A stretch of 64,000 bases of DNA, from contig CATYDM010000001.1 in NCBI GenBank assembly GCA_958405195.1, forward strand, positions 1 through 64,000. The letters are read 5' to 3'. The notes beneath the pieces were generated by a model. That model did no database searches. It saw only the letters and a list, made by a program, of their open reading frames with translations, and had not been told where the DNA came from. Of this stretch, positions 59,701 to 64,000 are shown in pieces (the first letter of the stretch is position 1; each line of letters begins with the position of its first letter). A program made the position numbers and the translations under genes. The DNA comes from an uncultured Collinsella sp. Lineage in GTDB: Bacteria > Actinomycetota > Coriobacteriia > Coriobacteriales > Coriobacteriaceae.

Positions 59701-61164
59701 ATGACGAAGACCAAGGCACAGCAGATTATGGCGGCGACCGAGGCTCGCGCGGCTGACGACGTCACCGCAGCCATCAAAGATATCGCTACCGAGTTTGAAC
59801 CCTATATCATCAAGCAGCGCCGGCACTTCCATAAGCACCCGGAGCTGAGCCTTGCCGAGGAGCGCACGACCTCCGACATCGCCAACCAGCTCGACGCCAT
59901 GAATATCCCCTACGAGCGTCCGCTCAAGACGGGCCTTGTGGCGACCCTTCGCGGCACCGCGCCCGACGCCTATCGCGAGGACGGCACGCCACGCCGCCGC
60001 ATCCTGCTGCGCGCCGACATCGACGCCCTGCCCGTCACCGAACAGACCGGCGAGGAGTTCGCCAGCGTCAACGAGGGCTGCATGCACGCCTGCGGCCACG
60101 ACTGCCATATCGCCATGATGCTCGGCACGCTGCAAATCCTGCGCCATATGACCGACGACATCCACGGCGAAGTCCGCATCGTCTTCCAGCCCAGCGAGGA
60201 AAACGGCCAGGGCGCCAAGCTCATGATCGGCACGGGTGTGCTCGACGGCGTCGATGGCGCCTACGCCGCGCACATCTGGAGTGAGGTCGATGCCGGCACC
60301 GTGAGCTGCGAGCCCGGACCGCGCATGGCCAATACCGACTGGTTCCGCATCGACGTCCGCGGCACCTCGTGCCACGGCGCCATGCCCCAGCGCGGCCACG
60401 ACGCCGTTATGGTTGCCGCCGAGATCGTCAACGCCCTGCAAACCATCGTTTCGCGCGAGATCAGCCCCTACGAGCCGGCCGTCATCACCGTCGGCGAGCT
60501 GCATGGCGGAACCGCGCGCAACGTTATCGCCGGCACGGCCTACCTCGCCGGCACAGTGCGCACCTACGGCGATTCGACCCACGAGGAAATGCCGGAGCTC
60601 ATGCGCCGCATCGTGGAGCATACCGCGGCAGCCCTGGGCGCCGAGGCAGAGCTCACCGACTACACCATCGCCAACTACAAGGTCGAAAACGACGCCGCCT
60701 CGAGCGAGCGCTGCCGTCAGGCTGTAATCAAGTGCCTGGGCCCCACCGGCCAAGGCCATTATCGCGGCACGCTTTCGGGCGAGGATTTTTCGGAGTACCT
60801 GCGTCGCGTACCGGGCGTGCTCGCCTTTGTAGGTACGCGCAACCCCAGGATTGGCGCCACGTACGCCCAACATTCCTGCTTCTACAAGATCGACGAGACC
60901 GTGCTGGCAAAGGGCTCCATGGTGGCCGCCCAGTATGCTATCGACTTTTTGGCCGAGCCCACGCAAGAGGAGCTCGACGGCCCCGCGATTACCGCGGTCG
61001 CCGAAACCAACCCCGATCTGGCCGCCAAGTTGCGTTCTGCCAAGGCGACGACCGCCGAGGCTCGCGACGCCATCCATGATGCCCGAACGGCTCGCCATGC
61101 CGCGATCAAGGGCATCCACGACGCACGCGCTGCTGCACGCCGTGAGGAGAAGCACGACGAGTAA
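59701..61164 (+). CDS. M20D-family amidohydrolase/aminoacylase-like peptidase
   Basis: A 487-residue zinc peptidase. It has the N-terminal RRHFHKHPELSLAEERTT, metal motifs DIDALPVTEQTGEEF and HACGHDCHIAMMLG, the catalytic FQPSEENGQGA, and the dimerisation insert RGTSCHGAMPQRGHDAV. M20D enzymes cleave N-acyl amino acids, hippurate or IAA conjugates. The last 70 residues form an Ala/Arg/His-rich helical tail beyond the usual end. AAGGAG precedes the ATG at 59701. It is divergent from the amidohydrolase. Confidence 0.9.
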   Translation: MTKTKAQQIMAATEARAADDVTAAIKDIATEFEPYIIKQRRHFHKHPELSLAEERTTSDIANQLDAMNIPYERPLKTGLVATLRGTAPDAYREDGTPRRRILLRADIDALPVTEQTGEEFASVNEGCMHACGHDCHIAMMLGTLQILRHMTDDIHGEVRIVFQPSEENGQGAKLMIGTGVLDGVDGAYAAHIWSEVDAGTVSCEPGPRMANTDWFRIDVRGTSCHGAMPQRGHDAVMVAAEIVNALQTIVSREISPYEPAVITVGELHGGTARNVIAGTAYLAGTVRTYGDSTHEEMPELMRRIVEHTAAALGAEAELTDYTIANYKVENDAASSERCRQAVIKCLGPTGQGHYRGTLSGEDFSEYLRRVPGVLAFVGTRNPRIGATYAQHSCFYKIDETVLAKGSMVAAQYAIDFLAEPTQEELDGPAITAVAETNPDLAAKLRSAKATTAEARDAIHDARTARHAAIKGIHDARAAARREEKHDE

Positions 61165-61209
61165 TCGATTCGCTGGCATCTCGCAGTCATAGCCACATCG
61201 CGATGTCAA

Positions 61210-61245
61210 AGCGGGGGCGGACGTTTCGACACGTCCGCTCCCGCT
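61210..61245. terminator. Bidirectional terminator between convergent genes
   Basis: 15-bp arms (61210-61224 and 61231-61245, one mismatch) with a 6-base loop lie between the convergent M20 and zinc-ribbon genes. Short T stretches follow on both strands. Confidence 0.75.
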
Positions 61246-61304
61246 CATTCTTCAAGCGCTATTTCTACTATTTCTACCCCGTCCCCAAATGGCAGGCGGC
61301 AGGG

Positions 61305-62588
61305 TTACTCGTCCTGATGATCCTCGTCGGAGCTTGGCTCGGGCGCCGACGCAGGCTCAGGCACCGGCTCGGGTGCAGGCGCCGGCTCGGGCGCTGGCTC
61401 AGGTGCGGGCTCGGGCTGGGGCTCGGGCTCAGGCTCAGGCGCGGGCTCGGACTCAGGTGCGGGCTCGGCATCCGGAGCGCTGTAACCCGAAGGAGCGGAC
61501 TTCTTCTCGAAGGGCAATACAAAAGTCAGGACGTCGTCCTTATCCTCATCGGCCCACTCGCTTGCATAGCGTGCGGCCCAATAGCCAACGGCACGGTGCT
61601 TGAGCATCTTTCCAAAGACCGTAAGAAATACGGTGACGAAAGCGACCAGCACCAAGAACAGCGCGAGCGTGACGCCACCGCCGGTAACAATTGCCTCAAT
61701 ACCCGTAGGACGATAGTAGTAGCTATACATACCGACAGAGGCAATGGCGCCAAAGACAACCGTCAAGATCCATGTGACAACGTTGGCGACCAGGCCAGTC
61801 AAAAACTCGGGAAGGAACGAAGCGCAAAACAGCTTGGTCTTGTTGTGCTTAAACGCCGCCCAGACCTTATCGAGCGAAAACGCGCTCTCGACACGCCCGG
61901 TCACCGCAAAGTGCATCACGGCGATGTCGGCGAACATCTTAAAGAAGACACCCAGAATCGCCGAGGCAATTAGCGCCAGGACAAGCAGGCCGAGCGAACC
62001 GAACAGCGCAGCCTCGAGCGCATAAGAGCCGTAATAAGAATACGAGCCCGCAGCGCCAATTACCACGCCCTCCACCAGCGAAAGCACTACACCGATAACG
62101 GGAATGGCAGCGATAACCTCGAGCACGACCGAAATAACGCTCGAAAAGACTCCGAGACCAAACGACGTGGAACGCATCAGCGGACGATCCATGCCGTCAT
62201 CGATCTTAAGCGACAGATCGCGACCCCACTCGATACCGAAGCCGGAACCGCACACGCTCGCAATGCAAGCTGCCAAAAAGCCGATGGCAGCCGCAATGCC
62301 GCCAATAACGGGGATAAACAACACGAGCACCGACACAACGCAAATCAGCGCCGGCAAAAACGCGATTTGGCATACACGCTGAAGCACGCCCGGAGTCTTA
62401 GTCATATCTTGGAACGCCTGAGCCACACAGCCCTTTGGCGCATTCGCCACGGGCGGTTGCGGAATAAACTGCTGGGGCTGAGGCTGTCCCTGGGGAGCGG
62501 GGCCAGCGGCACCGGCATTAGGAGCACCACACACGCCGCAGAACTTGTCGTTATCGCCCATGGGGGCGCCACACTGCGAGCAGAACAT
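61305..62588 (-). CDS. Zinc-ribbon multi-span membrane protein with Pro-Glu tail
   Basis: A 427-residue protein of unknown function. Residues 2-20 are a zinc ribbon (CSQCGAPMGDNDKFCGVCG). A Pro/Gln linker leads to a hydrophobic domain with about seven helices (75-375) that resembles DUF4013-type membrane proteins. The last 55 residues are an almost pure Glu-Pro-Ala tail in a short tandem repeat. AAGGGA precedes the ATG at 62588; the frame is open to 62660. No neighbour suggests a role. Confidence 0.75.
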   Translation of the reverse strand: MFCSQCGAPMGDNDKFCGVCGAPNAGAAGPAPQGQPQPQQFIPQPPVANAPKGCVAQAFQDMTKTPGVLQRVCQIAFLPALICVVSVLVLFIPVIGGIAAAIGFLAACIASVCGSGFGIEWGRDLSLKIDDGMDRPLMRSTSFGLGVFSSVISVVLEVIAAIPVIGVVLSLVEGVVIGAAGSYSYYGSYALEAALFGSLGLLVLALIASAILGVFFKMFADIAVMHFAVTGRVESAFSLDKVWAAFKHNKTKLFCASFLPEFLTGLVANVVTWILTVVFGAIASVGMYSYYYRPTGIEAIVTGGGVTLALFLVLVAFVTVFLTVFGKMLKHRAVGYWAARYASEWADEDKDDVLTFVLPFEKKSAPSGYSAPDAEPAPESEPAPEPEPEPQPEPAPEPAPEPAPAPEPVPEPASAPEPSSDEDHQDE

Positions 62589-62737
62589 AGAATCATCCCT
62601 TCGTATTTTGAACGAATCACTTGAATCGCAAACGATGTCTTTAGCATCATTATTGCCCAATGTGGGGTCAAATACTCAAAGATGACCGATTTGCAAGATA
62701 CACGGCGCCAGCAGGCGGTTCGTTGAATACGTCTGTG

Positions 62738-63760
62738 CTAGTTCGTTCCGCGGAAGCCCTTGCCGACGATCTCGGAGCTGTCGACGATCGTGATAAAGGC
62801 ACCCGGATCGACTTCGCGCGCATAGCGGCGCAGTTGCACGGCCTCGCGACGGCTCAGCACGCTCATGATCACCGTCACGCACTTGCCCGAGAAGGCACCG
62901 TAGCCGCGGCTGATGGTCGCCGTGCGGTTGAGATGCTTGACGATAAACTCCTCGACCTTAAGGGGCTCGGAACAAATGACCGTGCAGACTTTGCGCAGGT
63001 GAATGCTCTCAATGGCTTTGTCGACCACAAGCGTCTTGGCAAACAGGCCGAGCACGCAATACAGACCGACACGCGGGCCATACAAAAAGGCCGCGATGGT
63101 CACGATGCCGATATCGACCAGCAGCAGGGCACGGCCAATCTCGAGCGTCGTGCGGCGCTTGAGGATCATGGCAAGAATGTCCGTGCCACCCGTCGAGGCG
63201 CCGATGTCAAAGACAATAGCGCTGCCGAGCGCCGGCAAGATAACGGCAAAGCACAGGTCGAGCCACATATCACCCGTCAGAGAGACATCGGTCGGAATAA
63301 AGAGCTCGAACAGCGAAACATAGGCGGACAGCGCAAACGAGGCGAAGACGCTCCACAGGATTGCCTTGCGCTCCAATAAGATAAAGCCCAAAACGACGAG
63401 AACCGCGTTAATAATCCACATAAAGACGCCGACGGGCAGGGTCGGGAACAGCGTGGACAGAATGACCGACACGCCCGAGGTGCCGCCAAAAGCAAAGTGA
63501 TTAGGGGTTTTAAACGCAACGATGGCGAAGGCCGTAAGAATCAGGCCCAGATTGAGCTCGGCAAAAAAGCGCGGAAAGCCCGGCTCCTGGCTGCGCTTTT
63601 GACCGGCACGCTCGCCGCGCTCGATATCGGTGCGATCGACCACGCGCTCCATCGGCACCACGGGAGGACGATGCATCTCCTCGGCAGCACGCGATGCCGC
63701 CTCTGCCGCGGCGGCCTCAATCGCCCATGCCTTGCTTTCTGTTTCGTGCTCGTCGGCCAT
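62738..63760 (-). CDS. YitT/DUF161-family membrane protein
   Basis: A 340-residue protein: an acidic/Ala-rich cytoplasmic N terminus (1-65), about five to six membrane helices with HFAFGGTSGVSVIL and GASTGGTDILAMIL (the repeated GG(T/V)xG motifs of DUF161), and a C-terminal soluble DUF2179 domain (about 250-335; VCTVICSEPLKVEEFIV). The family is widespread in Gram-positives and its transport substrate is not known. GAGGGG precedes the ATG. Probably monocistronic. Confidence 0.87.
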   Translation of the reverse strand: MADEHETESKAWAIEAAAAEAASRAAEEMHRPPVVPMERVVDRTDIERGERAGQKRSQEPGFPRFFAELNLGLILTAFAIVAFKTPNHFAFGGTSGVSVILSTLFPTLPVGVFMWIINAVLVVLGFILLERKAILWSVFASFALSAYVSLFELFIPTDVSLTGDMWLDLCFAVILPALGSAIVFDIGASTGGTDILAMILKRRTTLEIGRALLLVDIGIVTIAAFLYGPRVGLYCVLGLFAKTLVVDKAIESIHLRKVCTVICSEPLKVEEFIVKHLNRTATISRGYGAFSGKCVTVIMSVLSRREAVQLRRYAREVDPGAFITIVDSSEIVGKGFRGTN

Positions 63761-63878
63761 TACGGCAACCCCTCGTTAACAATTTGGAAACAATGCGCCC
63801 ATTAGGGTAACGCGGAACGCGACGATTGCAACCCCTAGTTAGACGAGCGGCATGACTACATCGGGAGCGTACAAAAAC

Positions 63879-63916
63879 AGCCGGCCACGCTTTTGCTTGC
63901 GCGGTCGGCCGTTTAA
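63879..63916 (-). terminator. Terminator near the right edge
   Basis: Arms of about 13 bp (near 63878-63890 and 63900-63912, with G-U pairs) and TTTTTG on the minus strand. It should end a minus-strand transcript entering from the right edge. Confidence 0.65.
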
Positions 63917-63931
63917 CGTTTTCACAGATAA

Positions 63932-63968
63932 AACCTACCAAAACAAACCTGTCCCTTTTTGGAAGGTT
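63932..63968 (-). repeat. Stop-abutting stem-loop, copy 2
   Basis: A 37-base element that matches 37722-37758 at 35 positions. It overlaps a TAA stop on the minus strand at the same place as the copy at rph. Confidence 0.8.
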
Positions 63969-64000
63969 ACTCGTGCTGGCTGGTGCGGTGCTCGTACTCC
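63967..64000 (-). CDS. 3' end of a gene running off the right edge
   Basis: On the minus strand the last 31 bases read as ...EYEHRTSQHE followed by TAA at 63967-63969. Only ten codons are visible, so no product can be named. Support comes from the terminator just downstream and from the repeat element, which overlaps the rph stop codon in the same way. Confidence 0.35.
   Translation of the reverse strand, partial: EYEHRTSQHE

Noticed and set aside
59533..61248. N-terminal extension of the amidohydrolase frame (to 1117 codons)
   Set aside because: The extension is antisense to the M20 peptidase, and the amidohydrolase domain starts at 59532.

Overview
The window reads as a chromosomal segment of a high-GC, Gram-positive gut actinobacterium of the Coriobacteriia, most likely Collinsella or a close relative. 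This is inferred from gene content, gene order, GC-rich codon use and many intergenic hairpin elements; no database search was made. Nearly all genes are housekeeping and most lie on the minus strand.

Layout. 1-4.6 kb: translation cluster on the minus strand, tRNA-Tyr/Thr/Met, tuf, rpmG, tRNA-Trp, secE, nusG, rplK, rplA. 4.9-8.7 kb: a divergent RpiR regulator and a plus-strand beta-glucoside module (6-phospho-beta-glycosidase plus PTS EIIBC). 9.2-10.9 kb: tRNA-Thr and a single-chain HTH/HipA-like kinase behind a perfect palindrome. 10.9-16.4 kb: disA-ispD-ispF-cysS-rlmB-yacP, an order that resembles the Bacillus cluster. 16.6-17.4 kb: mntP under a manganese riboswitch. 17.4-19.3 kb: a HipB gene followed by a HipA-like toxin split over two overlapping frames. 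19.4-29.0 kb: pepD, clpC, a TetR regulator and a 1479-residue acyl-CoA dehydratase activase-type protein. 29.3-34.5 kb: DUF2798 membrane protein, ThrE-type exporter, lysS (with an extra tRNA-binding domain), greA. 34.6-44.0 kb: tatA, tRNA-Pro, ispE, veg, dtd, rdgB, rph, murI, a HAD phosphatase, murE, asnB. 44.2-45.0 kb: tRNA-Val(TAC) followed by two tandem units that repeat its 3' end, then a small inverted-repeat element. 45.1-50.0 kb: argCJBD. 50.2-54.7 kb: two PPOX-fold proteins and a complete ECF riboflavin transporter (ribU, fused ecfAA', ecfT) behind an FMN riboswitch. 54.9-57.0 kb: groSL. 57.1-57.6 kb: two gene-free elements with long inverted repeats. 57.9-63.8 kb: a YtcJ-like amidohydrolase, an M20 peptidase, a zinc-ribbon membrane protein and a YitT-family protein. 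The 3' end of one more gene probably touches the right edge.

Most notable: two HipA-type kinase loci within 10 kb, each behind a palindrome; a tRNA-tail tandem array; several families of stem-loops, some abutting stop codons; two riboswitches; and a lysyl-tRNA synthetase carrying a MetG/Trbp-type C-terminal domain. No CRISPR array, rRNA gene, integrase or transposase was seen.
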